A stretch of DNA of 64,000 bases from Motiliproteus sp047633175 (GCA_047633175.1 JBLIEQ010000005.1:103253-167252); one strand, 5' to 3'. Counted from the stretch's first letter, positions 33,064 to 43,584 are shown. Numbers and translations are program-made. The notes: a model not told the origin generated them from the letters alone.

Positions 33064-34863
33064 ATGGGTCAGGGATATAGCGTACGTTTGCCCAGAGTAA
33101 ATGGCCAGTCAGCATCAGCGTTATGGGGCCTGCAGCCAGCGATCCTGCTGCTTGCCCTGCTGCTGCAGATCGGCACCGTCTTTAGTCAGACCAGTGCGCA
33201 GTTGGCGGTTGAGATTGACGGGGTCGGTTCGCAACAAGAGCAGAATATTCGCAGTTTTCTGAGCATTCAGCAGCTGCACAATAAAACGGTGACCAGTCGG
33301 GCCCGACTGCGCTATCTGCATAATCAAGCCGAGAGCGAAATACTCAGGGCGCTGCAGCCTTACGGATTTTACCGTGCCAGCGTCACAGCCATACTAACGC
33401 AACAGGATCAGAACTGGCTGGCCCGTTATCAGATAGATCCGGGTCCGCCTTTACCCATTGGCCAGCTGGATATTCAATTGCAGGGTGACGCCTTGCAGGA
33501 TCAAGCGTTCGCCAGTCTCATTGAAGCGTCTACCGTACGTCAGGGGGCAACGCTGGTGCACAGTGACTATGAGAACCTCAAGCGCCAGCTGCGCTCTTTA
33601 GCCGCAGAGCGCGGTTACTTCAGAGCGGCATTTACTCAGCAGGAGGTTGTCGTTGATCTGGGTCGGTATGACGCCCGGATTCGATTGTCTTTTGACAGTG
33701 GTCCTCGGTTCCTGGTGGGCGAACTGCGTTTCACTCCCGGCCCTCTGGATATCGACTTTCTGCAGCGCTACGTCCCTTTTAAGTCTGGCGATCCCATCCA
33801 GAGCAGCGCTCTGATCGATCTGCAGACAACCCTGGTCGATACCGACTACTTTCAGCGGGTAGAGGTCAGCCCGCTCTGGGATCAGGCCAAAGATGCTCGG
33901 GTGCCTGTGGATATTAATCTTGCGCCCAATAAGCGTACCAAGTACCAAAGCGGCTTAGGTTACGGCACCGATACCGGTGTCAGGGCCAAGCTGGGGATGA
34001 CCCAGCGCTGGGTCAATACTCGAGGGCATCAGTTAAACACCCAGCTGTTAACCTCGCAGATTCGCAATAGCCTGGATTCCCGTTATGCCATCCCCGGAGA
34101 AAATCCTAAGCTGGATCGCTATGCCGTACACCTGAGTCTGAGTGACGAAAATTCCGACAGTATCGATGCCCAGAATTATACCCTGGGTGTCTCCTGGCAG
34201 ACTCAGAGAAGGGGGTGGGAGCAGCTACTGGTGCTCGACTGGGCGGAGGAGACCTTTACCTTCGGCGACGAGGAGCAGACCTCCAATTTTCTAATTCCTC
34301 AATTGAATCTGACCAGGGTGAAGGCTGTAAACCGTCTGGATATCCGTCAGGGTCAGCGCCTCACCCTGCAGCTGAGGGGAGCCAGTAATGCGCTGTTGTC
34401 CGATACCGATTTCGCTCAGATCCTGGTAGGCGGCAAGTGGGTGCACAGCCTGACGCCAAAACTGCGGCTGTTGGGGCGGTTGGATGCCGGACTCACGCTG
34501 ATCGATGATTTTGATCAGTTACCCGCCACTCTGCGCTTCTATGCCGGGGGCGATACCAGCGTGCGCGGTTACGATTACCAGAGTCTGGGTCTCACGGATG
34601 ATAGCGGGGATGTGATCGGTGGGCCACATTTGGTGGTCATGAGTGCCGAGGTGGATTACCGCATTAAACCCAGCTGGGGGGTTGCCGCCTTTGTCGACAG
34701 CGGTAACGCCTTTGATGACAGCACGCTGCGTTTGAATACCGGGATCGGCGTGGGTCTGCGCTGGTTCTCGCCCATAGGTCCCGTGCGTCTGGACCTGGGC
34801 TTTCCTCAGGATGGTGATGAAAAGGATTTTCGTGTGCACTTTAGCCTAGGGCCTGACCTGTGA
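33064..34863 (+). CDS. tamA: Translocation and assembly module outer membrane protein TamA
   Basis: A 599-residue Omp85-family protein. A hydrophobic signal region (QPAILLLALLLQIGTVFSQ) is followed by POTRA-like domains (about 35-260, e.g. LQPYGFYRASVTAIL and IDPGPPLPIGQLDIQL), then a beta-barrel with the lid-loop motif GGDTSVRGYDYQSLG near residue 500 and the closing GPVRLDLGFP...FHFSLG-like strand. It works with TamB to insert outer membrane proteins or move lipids. Its stop overlaps the tamB start. Confidence 0.93.
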   Translation: MGQGYSVRLPRVNGQSASALWGLQPAILLLALLLQIGTVFSQTSAQLAVEIDGVGSQQEQNIRSFLSIQQLHNKTVTSRARLRYLHNQAESEILRALQPYGFYRASVTAILTQQDQNWLARYQIDPGPPLPIGQLDIQLQGDALQDQAFASLIEASTVRQGATLVHSDYENLKRQLRSLAAERGYFRAAFTQQEVVVDLGRYDARIRLSFDSGPRFLVGELRFTPGPLDIDFLQRYVPFKSGDPIQSSALIDLQTTLVDTDYFQRVEVSPLWDQAKDARVPVDINLAPNKRTKYQSGLGYGTDTGVRAKLGMTQRWVNTRGHQLNTQLLTSQIRNSLDSRYAIPGENPKLDRYAVHLSLSDENSDSIDAQNYTLGVSWQTQRRGWEQLLVLDWAEETFTFGDEEQTSNFLIPQLNLTRVKAVNRLDIRQGQRLTLQLRGASNALLSDTDFAQILVGGKWVHSLTPKLRLLGRLDAGLTLIDDFDQLPATLRFYAGGDTSVRGYDYQSLGLTDDSGDVIGGPHLVVMSAEVDYRIKPSWGVAAFVDSGNAFDDSTLRLNTGIGVGLRWFSPIGPVRLDLGFPQDGDEKDFRVHFSLGPDL

Positions 34864-37800
34864 GGCGACTATTAAAACGATTGCTAAAGCGACTGTGGCT
34901 TAGCTTTCTGGTCTTGGTGCTGCTGCTGTTGGCCACAATCACCTACCTGGCCGGCACTCAGAGCGGTTTGCAGCAACTACAGCTGATGGCTCAGCGCTGG
35001 TCACCCGGCGAGCTCGAGATCGGCCGGGTTGAGGGAACGCTGCTCGATACGCTGAGCCTTTATGGCGTGACTTTTCGCCACCAGGGTTTAGATATCAGGC
35101 TAGAGGCGTTTCAGCTCGAGTGGTCGCCTAGGGCGCTGTTTTCGGGTGCCTTACATATCCATACCCTGGAGCTGATCCGGCCGGAGATCAGCCTTCCCGC
35201 TGCAGATCCTGTGTCCGTGTCCGTGGATACGCCGCTGTTTCCGATCGAGCTGCCGGCGGTTATCTTCCCCCTGCAGGTGCGTCTCGACAACCTGAGTGTG
35301 CAGCAACTGATCCTGCATTCCCCCGCTTCTAAGGGGACTGCATCTGAGGGGAGGTCCTCAGAGTCTCTGCGGGTTGACAGTCTCCAGTTGCAGATCCATA
35401 CCGATGCCCAGACGCTGGTGCTGGATCGGCTCCAGATCGATGCCCCTCAGGGGCAGCTTAACCTGCAGGGGCAGCTGACCCCGAGCGAGGCGTTTGCGTT
35501 ACAGCTGACGACAGACTGGCGGCTGAACCTTCCGGGATATCCGGCGCTGCAGGGACGCGGCAGTATCGGTGGGAGCCTGTCCGAACTGGCTCTGGAGCAA
35601 CAGCTCAGTGGCTTGTTGAATGCCGGGGTCACCGCCCGGCTGCAAGCGCCGCTCGAAAAGCCGCAGCTGGAGCTGCAGGTCGATGCTCTGCGAGCTGATC
35701 TGGGTCTGGTGCTGCCAACGCTTGCGGGGCAGTTCCTGAGTGGGCAGTTTAACGCCAGTGGTAATCTGCAGGGTCTGGATCTCAGTGGTCGATGGCAGGC
35801 GCGCTTGCCAGAGCTGGGTGACAGCCAGCTGGATGCGCGCCTGAGCATCTCCCCCGAGCGGCTGCATCTGGAGTCCTTAGTCTTCAGCCAGGAAAACACC
35901 GGCGCCGAGGTGCAGCTTAGGGGTGAACTCTCTGGGCTGCAGCAGACACCGCGGATCGCGGTCGCAGGTCATTGGAAGAAACTGCGTTATCCGTTGCAGG
36001 CCGAGGCGCTTATTCGCAGTCCTCAAGGGCAGCTTCAGATTGAGGGTACCCTGAAAAAATATCAGCTACAGCTCAGCACCGCACTGGCAGGCCCGAATAT
36101 TCCCGCAGGAGACTGGCAGTTAAAGGCCCAGGGGGATGAGCAGGGCCTGAGCCCCTTTACGCTGACCATGAAGACCCTCGATGGTCAGCTGCGAACTCAG
36201 GGCCAGCTGACCTGGCTGCCTCAGCTCAGCTGGGAGCTGGCGGTAGAGGCTCAGCAGATCAATCCGGGGGTCCAGTGGCCCGAGTGGCCGGGCGGGCTCG
36301 ACCTCCGCGCCCGGGTCGCTGGTGCCCTGGATGCCAGCCAGTCGCTGCAGGTAACGGCGGAGTTGCTTGAACTCAGCGGCACCCTCAGAGATCAGGCTCT
36401 GGAAGGGGACGGGCGGGTCGAACTCAAGAGTTCTGAACTCAAGGGAACTGAACTCAGTATCCAGCAGTTGCAGCTGCAACTGGCCGGTGCCCGGCTGCAG
36501 GCCAACGGTGTCTTGGGTGAGCAGATCAAACTGGATTGGTCACTGCAGGCCCCCAGCCTGGATCAGTTGCTGCCCGGCGCTCAGGGCAGCCTGAGCAGCA
36601 CGGGAATCCTGCGTGGGCCTCAGCAACAGCTGCAGCTGCAGGCCGAGTTACAGGGTAGCCAGCTACGGCTCGATAATCTGCGTATTGGCAGCGTCGATGC
36701 CGCCCTGGATATAGATCTCAGCGCCCTGAAAGACTCATCCATCCTACTGCAGGCCGATACTATAGATCTGCAGGGGCAGCGCTGGCAGCAGCTGATCGTT
36801 AAGGGGCAGGGGACGCCGGCCCAGCATCAGTTGAGCGTAGATCTTGAGCAGGGCCCTGCAACGCTGAACCTGGCGCTGAATGGCAGCTGGTTGGAGTCAC
36901 TCTGGCGTGGCTCGGTGACCCGGCTGGATCTGCAGCAGGAGCTGGCAGGATCCTGGCAGTTGCAGCAGGCGGCCGAGGTTGAGGCCAGTGCCGCCCGTGC
37001 GACGGTGGACCCGTTCTGTCTGGAGCGCCAGCCGGCCGGCAGTGGTGAGCTATGCCTGGACAGCCGCTGGTCTGTTGCACAAGGCATTACCGGCGCCGTG
37101 CAGGCGCGACAGCTCGGACTCCGGCTGTTTGATCCCTGGTTGCCTGGCGGCACCGAGGTAAATGGCCAGTTACAGGCTCAGGCTGATTTCGAACAAAAAC
37201 CCGGCCAGCGACCCAGCTATCAGGCCAGTGCCCGGATATTGGATACCGAGCTGTTTCTCGAGGATGAAAATCTCAGGGTCAGGGGGGGCGAGATCCGGCT
37301 CGATCTGAGCGGCGAGGATCAGCAGCTGAGTGCGCGTCTGGAGGTGCCGTTGCTTGAGCCGGTAGGATCTGTGGACGCCCGGGTCGTCGTTAAGGATCTT
37401 TACAGCACACCAGACCTTGATGGTCAGTTGCATATGGCGCTTAGTGAGCTGAAATTTATCTCCCTGTTCACGCCCCAACTGCAGGCGATTCGGGGCTCGC
37501 TGGATGCTGCGTTAACCGCGACCGGACCCCTGACTCAACCCCGAGTGCAGGGCTCGCTGCAACTCGCCAATGCTCAGGCCGAACTCCCAGCTCTGGGTAT
37601 TAAACTCAATAATATAGAACTGCTGCTGCGCGACCAGCCCGAGACTGACGCACTGCAGCTCAGGGGCTCAGTGAACTCGGGAGAGGGTACCCTGCAGCTG
37701 GAGGGACTGTTTGCGCCCTTAACCGGATCGGGTCAGCTGACCCTGAAGGGAGAGCGTTTTAAGGCCGTTGATACTGCCGAGGTCAGGGCCTGGGTCTCCC

Positions 37801-38687
37801 CTGATCTGAGTGTCGATGTCAGCCCGAAACTGATTAAGATCCGTGGCGAAGTCAAGATCCCCGAAGCTAAGATAAAACCGCCAGAAATAGCCTACAGTGC
37901 CCCTGTGTCTAAAGATGTGGTGATTATCGATTCTGAGGGTAGTGCCGAGAGTGCTTCTGCCGCAAACGGCCAGGCCCTGGATGCCCGAGTGCGTCTCACC
38001 CTGGGTGACAAGGTCGAGGTAGATGCGTTGGGGTTTAAAGGCTTACTCAAAGGCAGTGTGCTGGTCGAAGACGATGCCCGCCGAGCCACGCGGGCGACCG
38101 GCAGCCTGAGAGTCGCGGCCGGCAAATACCGCCTCTATGGACAGGACCTGAACATTGAGCGCGGCAGCCTGGTGTTTAGTGGTGGACCGGTCGATAACCC
38201 GGGGCTCGATCTGCGGGTGTCGCGCAGCGTCGATGAGGTGAAAGTCGGTGCCCGGGTCAGCGGCACCCTGAGCCTGCCGACGTTGACGCTGTTTTCGGAG
38301 CCGGCCATGCCCGAGAGCCGTCTGTTTTCATATTTGCTGCTGGGGCGCGCACCAGGTGCGGCCAGCACCTCGGTCTCGGAACAGGCGATGCTGCTTAAAG
38401 CCGCACTGGCCTTAACGACGATGGGCGGTAATGCGATTGCCGAAAATCTGGCAGAAACCTTCTCGATAGATGAACTGGGATTCGACTCTGAGGGCGCCAC
38501 CGATAATACCTCGCTATATATAGGAAAGTACCTGTCGCCACGGCTGTATGTTAAATACGGCGTCGGCCTGCTGGAGCCAACCAATACTCTCTATATGCGG
38601 TATCGGCTCAATAAGAGCTGGAGCCTGGAATCGGAAACGGGGACCTACAGTAATAGTGGTGACCTTATCTATACTCTGGAGCGCTAA
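34860..38687 (+). CDS. tamB: Translocation and assembly module inner membrane protein TamB
   Basis: A 1275-residue protein starting at GTG 34860, overlapping the tamA stop. One N-terminal membrane anchor (LSFLVLVLLLLATITYLAG) is followed by a long periplasmic beta-taco built of repetitive Gln/Leu-rich strands, and the C-terminal conserved DUF490 domain (from about residue 950, ending SWSLESETGTYSNSGDLIYTLER). It bridges the periplasm to TamA and is implicated in lipid transport. Confidence 0.93.
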   Translation: MRRLLKRLLKRLWLSFLVLVLLLLATITYLAGTQSGLQQLQLMAQRWSPGELEIGRVEGTLLDTLSLYGVTFRHQGLDIRLEAFQLEWSPRALFSGALHIHTLELIRPEISLPAADPVSVSVDTPLFPIELPAVIFPLQVRLDNLSVQQLILHSPASKGTASEGRSSESLRVDSLQLQIHTDAQTLVLDRLQIDAPQGQLNLQGQLTPSEAFALQLTTDWRLNLPGYPALQGRGSIGGSLSELALEQQLSGLLNAGVTARLQAPLEKPQLELQVDALRADLGLVLPTLAGQFLSGQFNASGNLQGLDLSGRWQARLPELGDSQLDARLSISPERLHLESLVFSQENTGAEVQLRGELSGLQQTPRIAVAGHWKKLRYPLQAEALIRSPQGQLQIEGTLKKYQLQLSTALAGPNIPAGDWQLKAQGDEQGLSPFTLTMKTLDGQLRTQGQLTWLPQLSWELAVEAQQINPGVQWPEWPGGLDLRARVAGALDASQSLQVTAELLELSGTLRDQALEGDGRVELKSSELKGTELSIQQLQLQLAGARLQANGVLGEQIKLDWSLQAPSLDQLLPGAQGSLSSTGILRGPQQQLQLQAELQGSQLRLDNLRIGSVDAALDIDLSALKDSSILLQADTIDLQGQRWQQLIVKGQGTPAQHQLSVDLEQGPATLNLALNGSWLESLWRGSVTRLDLQQELAGSWQLQQAAEVEASAARATVDPFCLERQPAGSGELCLDSRWSVAQGITGAVQARQLGLRLFDPWLPGGTEVNGQLQAQADFEQKPGQRPSYQASARILDTELFLEDENLRVRGGEIRLDLSGEDQQLSARLEVPLLEPVGSVDARVVVKDLYSTPDLDGQLHMALSELKFISLFTPQLQAIRGSLDAALTATGPLTQPRVQGSLQLANAQAELPALGIKLNNIELLLRDQPETDALQLRGSVNSGEGTLQLEGLFAPLTGSGQLTLKGERFKAVDTAEVRAWVSPDLSVDVSPKLIKIRGEVKIPEAKIKPPEIAYSAPVSKDVVIIDSEGSAESASAANGQALDARVRLTLGDKVEVDALGFKGLLKGSVLVEDDARRATRATGSLRVAAGKYRLYGQDLNIERGSLVFSGGPVDNPGLDLRVSRSVDEVKVGARVSGTLSLPTLTLFSEPAMPESRLFSYLLLGRAPGAASTSVSEQAMLLKAALALTTMGGNAIAENLAETFSIDELGFDSEGATDNTSLYIGKYLSPRLYVKYGVGLLEPTNTLYMRYRLNKSWSLESETGTYSNSGDLIYTLER

Positions 38688-38722
38688 GCCGAGACTCTTA
38701 CCACCCAGCTGAGGATTGCCCC

Positions 38723-40060
38723 TTGAGCGACGAGTTAAATCAAGTAATCGATCGGATCTGTGAACAGGATGGCGAGCCATCGCCGGTCATTATCGAAGAC
38801 CTGGTCGAGGACTTCGATGAAGAGCAGCTCGCGCTGTTGCTGGAATCCCTGCCTCAGGATGAGCGGATGCGGTTGTGGGGCGAGATTCCTGCCGCACAAC
38901 AGGCGGCCGTGCTGGTCGCCATGCGCCTGGAGGCAAGAACCCGGCTGCTGCACACCTTCGATGATGAGCAGCGTAACCGGCTGCTGGAGGATCTGGACGC
39001 CCAGGATCTTATCGAGCTGGCCGAGTCTTTGCCCGACAGTGTCGTCGAAGATGCCCTGTCACGGATGGACACCACGCAGCGCAATTATTTTGAGCGTTCG
39101 GCGCAATATACCGAAGATCAGATCGGCCGGTATGTGGATCACGAACTGCTGATGTTGCCTGCGATCGCCCGAGTCCAGGATGCTGATCGACTGCTGCGGC
39201 GCTCATTACCTGAATATACGGACAGCCTGTATCTGTATGACCGTTCGGGTCGGTACAGCGGTACCCTGCGCACCGGACGTCTGTATATCGTCCCGGGTCA
39301 CGAGCATCTGAGCCAACTGGTCGATGAGGAGGCGGAGTCTGTGCAGGGCGATACCGGGCTAGATGATGCGGCTGACGCGGTGATGCGCTCCGGTTGGGTG
39401 GCCTTGCCGGTGATCGATGACCAGGGCCGCCTGCTGGGTCGCATCACCCTGCGCGCCGCCATGGATATTCAGCGCGATAAGTTCGAAAGCCGGCTGATGG
39501 CACAGGCCGGTATGAACGAGGACGAGGACCTGTTTGCTCCCGTGCTGCGCAGCTCCAGACGCCGCGCGACCTGGCTGGGGATTAACCTGCTGACCGCCTT
39601 CCTGGCATCCTGGACGATTGGCCTGTTCGAGGCCACATTGCAGCAGGTCGTAGCGCTAGCGGTACTGATGCCGGTGGTCGCCTCCATGGGAGGGATTGCC
39701 GGGAGTCAGACGCTGACCCTGATGATTCGTGGCCTGGCGCTGAAGCAGATCTCACAGGGTAATTTCAGGTCCCTGCTCTTTAAAGAAATATCGGTCGCCG
39801 CCGTCAATGGTCTGGTCTGGGCGCTGGTGATCGCGGGGGTCACCGCCTTGTGGTTCTCCAGCCCTGCATTAGGGGGGGTGATAGGGATCGCCATCATCGT
39901 CAATATCCTGGCCGCCGCGCTGTCGGGTGTCGTGATCCCGATGATTCTCGAGCGGCTGAAGATCGATCCTGCGTTGTCGGGATCGGTGATCCTGACGACG
40001 GTCACCGATGTGGTGGGTTTTGTGACCTTCCTGGGACTGGGCGCGTTGCTACTGGTCTAG
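38723..40060 (+). CDS. mgtE: Magnesium transporter MgtE
   Basis: A 445-residue MgtE. The N-terminal superhelical domain (to about residue 130), a CBS pair (about 135-255, WVALPVIDDQGRLLGRITL) and the five-helix pore region with LMPVVASMGGIAGSQTLTL and GSVILTTVTDVVGFVTFLG are all present. Mg2+ binding between CBS and N domains gates the channel. The start is TTG 38723 after GAGG; no ATG fits better. Confidence 0.93.
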   Translation: MSDELNQVIDRICEQDGEPSPVIIEDLVEDFDEEQLALLLESLPQDERMRLWGEIPAAQQAAVLVAMRLEARTRLLHTFDDEQRNRLLEDLDAQDLIELAESLPDSVVEDALSRMDTTQRNYFERSAQYTEDQIGRYVDHELLMLPAIARVQDADRLLRRSLPEYTDSLYLYDRSGRYSGTLRTGRLYIVPGHEHLSQLVDEEAESVQGDTGLDDAADAVMRSGWVALPVIDDQGRLLGRITLRAAMDIQRDKFESRLMAQAGMNEDEDLFAPVLRSSRRRATWLGINLLTAFLASWTIGLFEATLQQVVALAVLMPVVASMGGIAGSQTLTLMIRGLALKQISQGNFRSLLFKEISVAAVNGLVWALVIAGVTALWFSSPALGGVIGIAIIVNILAAALSGVVIPMILERLKIDPALSGSVILTTVTDVVGFVTFLGLGALLLV

Positions 40061-40150
40061 GAAGATCTCAACAGCGGGCTTCTCCCCAGCTGCCAAACAG
40101 CGCAGTTTGACAGCCCTGCCGCGACTGCGTATGGTCGCCCAACCATTGAG

Positions 40151-40425
40151 AACGCTTCAGGTGACCCAGAGGTTTAACGACCCTGGGAGAAACGGGAAGT
40201 CGGTGCGAACCTGATTGGCTATATGCAGCCATCAGCGTCTCTATCCCGACACTGCCCCCGCAACGGTAAGTGAGCGAAGGCCAGCAGTGCTGTGCCTTCA
40301 GAGGATGATACGAAGCCACTGTGTATCCACCTGTGCTGCAGAACGTATGCAACCACAGGCGCATGGGAAGGCATTATCCTCGGCAGATGCCACTCACGAG
40401 TCCGGAGACCGGCCTGGTGCACTCA
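40151..40425 (+). ncRNA. Cobalamin (B12) riboswitch
   Basis: The conserved elements appear in order: TTCAGGTG (40156-40163), GGGAAGTCGGTGCGAACC (about 40194-40211), ACTGCCCCCGCAACGGTAAG (about 40252-40271), and the closing CACGAGTCCGGAGACCGG (about 40395-40412). It lies in the leader of btuB, about 200 bases before its start, and should lower btuB-tonB expression when adenosylcobalamin is plentiful. Confidence 0.93.
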
Positions 40426-40624
40426 ACTGTGAACCCATGAACGTGCGGGCGGCGCGTAGTGAGTCGGCTTCTCGGTGCCTGTGTGTTTTAAGTGCCTGTA
40501 ATCTTACTCTCTATCCCCCCCCTGTAATTTCTGTGGTCCGCACTGATGCCCGGAACTGTGGCCTCTCGATGGTTAGCTTTCTTCTAACCAATGTGTACGG
40601 GCGGTACACAGACAGGGTAAATTT

Positions 40625-42499
40625 ATGTTGTATTTTAAACGGCTGCCGACGGCAGCCTTAGCACTCCTTCCATTAACCATTACGGCGACAGTCTCCGCAG
40701 CCACACAAACCGATCAGCTGGTGGTCACCGCCACCCGTATGGCCCAGACCATCGACCAGTCCCTGGTGCCGGTCAGCGTGCTGACCCGCGAGGATATCGA
40801 CCAGTCACCCGCGACCAGCCTGCCCGAACTGCTGAGCCAGCTGCCGGGGGTCGATTTTTCGATCTCGGGGGGCTATGGCAAGGCATCGAGTTTGTATATG
40901 CGCGGCACGAGTTCCGGCCATCTCATAGTGCTTATCGACGGTGTTAAGATTGGTTCGGCAACCTTGGGAAGTATTCCTTTTGAGAGTATTCCTCTGGCCC
41001 AGGTTGAGCGGATCGAGGTAGTGCGGGGACCTCGCTCCAGCCTCTATGGTTCTGAAGCGATAGGCGGTGTCATACAAATATTCACCAAGAAATCGGAGCA
41101 GGGGGTGACCGCCTCGGCCAAAGTTGGCGCCGGTAATCATGGGACTCAGGATATGAGTGCAGGGGTTGGTCTGGGTTCCGAACAGGGTTCCTTGTCTCTC
41201 AACGTGAGCCATTTTAAAACAGATGGCATCAATGCAATGAAAAAAGGGAACACTGATCAGGATGGTTATGAAAATAATAGCGTTGCTATCGGTTTGGTAG
41301 GTAATTTAAGTGAAAACACCAAGGCTAAGTTGTCGGTGCTTCATGTTGAGTCTCATAATCAGTACGACAGTTCGAATGATAACGGTAGCTATAACGATTA
41401 TTCTGACAAAACTCAGCAGACGCTAGGTTTACGAATTGATTCTTCTATTACTGAAAATCTAGATCTGAGTGCTGGTGTTAATCAGCATCGAGATGAATCT
41501 AAGAATAACTATTTAGATTGTAGTAATTACGCGAGCACCGCACCATATGATTGCTTATCATTTTTTGCTAACACCAGTCAGTTTAAAACCAACCGCCAAG
41601 CATTCGATATAAAAGCTGATTATTATCTGAATGAGTCTCATATTCTTACTCTGGGGTCAGAGTTTAGAACGGATAAAGTTTCAGGAGTCGCCTATGCCAA
41701 GGATAAACGCGATAATCGCGCGGTGTTTGCCCAATGGCAGGCGGAATACGGAAAACTGGGTGTTCTGGCAGGGCTGCGACACGACGACGATCAGTTTTTC
41801 GGTAGTGAAAATACCGGAAATTTAAACCTTGGCTATCAGCTTGATCAAGACCGTCGTATTTTGGCTTCTTATGGAACGGCGTTCAAGGCTCCAACGTTCA
41901 ACGACCTCTATTATCCGTTTGATGGTTTTTTCCAAGGAAATCCTCAGCTGAGTCCAGAGAGTTCAGAGACAGTTGAAGTGGCTTATGAAGTCAAGCGAGA
42001 CACTATAAATTACGCAGCACGGGCGTTTGTTACTCGTATTGATGATTTAATCGAGTGGGTTTGGGTGGGCTGTTTCCCTTGCCAGCCTGTGAATGTCCAG
42101 CGTGCAGAAATTAAAGGGTTGGAGCTTGAAAGTGGTTTTTCCATCGGCCGATGGCAGGGTAGCGCTAGTGCCACCTTACTTGATCCCCGTGACCGTGATG
42201 ATAACAAGGTACTTGTCAACCGAGCGCGCCGAACGCTGCAGCTGAATTTGATGCGTAGCTTCGATGTACTTGATTTATCGGCCAGCCTGTTGGCACAGGG
42301 TGAGCGATATGCCGATGCCGATAATACAGTCAAACTACCTGGTTACAGTGTCGCAAATCTGAAGGCTAGTCACGACCTCGCTGAAAACTGGGTGGTCGAA
42401 GCCAAGATCAATAACCTGTTCGACAAGGAGTATTCGACTAAATCGGGGTTTAACAGCCTGGATCGCACCTATCTGCTCAGTCTGAGCTACAACCGCTAG
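40625..42499 (+). CDS. btuB: TonB-dependent vitamin B12 receptor BtuB
   Basis: A 624-residue outer membrane receptor. Signal peptide (ALALLPLTITATVSA), TonB box DQLVVTATR (residues 30-38), plug domain (VLTREDIDQSPATSLPELL, LIDGVKIGSATLG, VEVVRGPRSSLYGSEAIGG-like) and a 22-strand barrel ending NLFDKEYSTKSGFNSL and LSLSYNR. The B12 riboswitch in its leader supports cobalamin as substrate. An eight-C run at 40515-40522 lies in the leader. Confidence 0.92.
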   Translation: MLYFKRLPTAALALLPLTITATVSAATQTDQLVVTATRMAQTIDQSLVPVSVLTREDIDQSPATSLPELLSQLPGVDFSISGGYGKASSLYMRGTSSGHLIVLIDGVKIGSATLGSIPFESIPLAQVERIEVVRGPRSSLYGSEAIGGVIQIFTKKSEQGVTASAKVGAGNHGTQDMSAGVGLGSEQGSLSLNVSHFKTDGINAMKKGNTDQDGYENNSVAIGLVGNLSENTKAKLSVLHVESHNQYDSSNDNGSYNDYSDKTQQTLGLRIDSSITENLDLSAGVNQHRDESKNNYLDCSNYASTAPYDCLSFFANTSQFKTNRQAFDIKADYYLNESHILTLGSEFRTDKVSGVAYAKDKRDNRAVFAQWQAEYGKLGVLAGLRHDDDQFFGSENTGNLNLGYQLDQDRRILASYGTAFKAPTFNDLYYPFDGFFQGNPQLSPESSETVEVAYEVKRDTINYAARAFVTRIDDLIEWVWVGCFPCQPVNVQRAEIKGLELESGFSIGRWQGSASATLLDPRDRDDNKVLVNRARRTLQLNLMRSFDVLDLSASLLAQGERYADADNTVKLPGYSVANLKASHDLAENWVVEAKINNLFDKEYSTKSGFNSLDRTYLLSLSYNR

Positions 42500-42501
42500 T
42501 T

Positions 42502-43464
42502 ATGAAGGGGGGGGCTCACAGGCGCATCCTCGGACTGCTGGGCTTCTCCGGTGCGTTGCATGCGGGGGCGTTCCTGGTCTATGGCTACGTCTATCCGACA
42601 CCGCCGCCGCAGGCGGTTGTTGCTGCACCTGTCATTCAGCTGCAGTTGCAGCCTGAACTGACGTCTGAATTGCCCCCTGAATTACCAGAAGAAACCGCCT
42701 CAGGGGTGTCTGATAAGGATGCGGGTAAAGCGGCAGACATCGTGGTGACGACTTCACTCCAGGCCCGGTCGAGTATCCCGACCCGTCCTGATGAGGAGGT
42801 GCCGCCCAGTCCGTCTAACGCCGCGCCTGTCAGCGAGTCGGCTGCTGCGTTGCCGGTAGCCGTGACTCCGACTATCGATCGGATCCTGGATGCCGAGCCT
42901 GAACCTGAGCAGAGCGCTGCGCAACCCAAACCCAGGGCAAGGGTTGTCTCAGAGGTGATCTTAGAGGAGAGGGTTGAGAAGAGGGTTGAAGAGAAGGTCG
43001 TCACGGCTGTTCTTAGCGAGGACTCTGCCGGGGATGCGTCGGCAGTCGCCACTCAGGGGGCTGAACTCTCAGGCGCTGAGTCACTGGCTGCTGCTGATTC
43101 TGGTGCGGCTGATGCGAGTCGGGCAGGGGCCGCAGAACAGGCATCGGACTCGGCGCAGCTGGCGGATGCTCGGAGTCGGCTCGGTGAACAGCTGTTATTG
43201 GCCCTGGAATCCTACTTCAGCTACCCCCTCAAGGCCCGCCACAAAGGCTGGCAGGGTGAGGTACGACTCAGGGTCGATATCGATTCTAACGGCCAGGTCG
43301 CCGCCGTCCGGCTGGCCTCCAGTTCGGGTTATGGGGTGCTGGACCGGGCCGCGCTCAAGAGCATGAAGCAGGTGGCCGAGATCGATCCGGCGCGCCTGCA
43401 ACTGACGTTGACCGGTCAGCCCCTAGAGGTCGAGATCCCGGTCGCGTATCGGCTGGTCAATTAA
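42502..43464 (+). CDS. TonB-like energy transducer
   Basis: A 320-residue protein directly after btuB (2 bases). One N-terminal membrane helix (ILGLLGFSGALHAGAFLVYG), a long Pro/Glu/Ala-rich periplasmic linker, and a C-terminal TonB domain (YFSYPLKARHKGWQGEVRLRV...) with the YP motif. It should pass proton-motive-force energy to BtuB. Codons 3-5 include an eight-G run (42507-42514). Confidence 0.88.
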   Translation: MKGGAHRRILGLLGFSGALHAGAFLVYGYVYPTPPPQAVVAAPVIQLQLQPELTSELPPELPEETASGVSDKDAGKAADIVVTTSLQARSSIPTRPDEEVPPSPSNAAPVSESAAALPVAVTPTIDRILDAEPEPEQSAAQPKPRARVVSEVILEERVEKRVEEKVVTAVLSEDSAGDASAVATQGAELSGAESLAAADSGAADASRAGAAEQASDSAQLADARSRLGEQLLLALESYFSYPLKARHKGWQGEVRLRVDIDSNGQVAAVRLASSSGYGVLDRAALKSMKQVAEIDPARLQLTLTGQPLEVEIPVAYRLVN

Positions 43465-43511
43465 TCATCCTGTGGGTCGGCTTTTTGCGGGTCGGTTTGT
43501 AGGTCGGCTTC

Positions 43512-43584
43512 TTTTGTGGGTAGAGAGTCGTCCGACGCAGGCCGCTCCCCGCCAACTTTGTCTGACTACTCTCTAGCCACAAAA
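43512..43584. terminator. Long inverted repeat between convergent genes
   Basis: TTTTGTGGGTAGAGAGT (43512-43528) faces ACTCTCTAGCCACAAAA (43568-43584), complementary except for one position, with about 40 bases between. Placed between the convergent tonB-like and xthA genes it may end both transcripts. A repeat origin is also possible. Confidence 0.55.
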
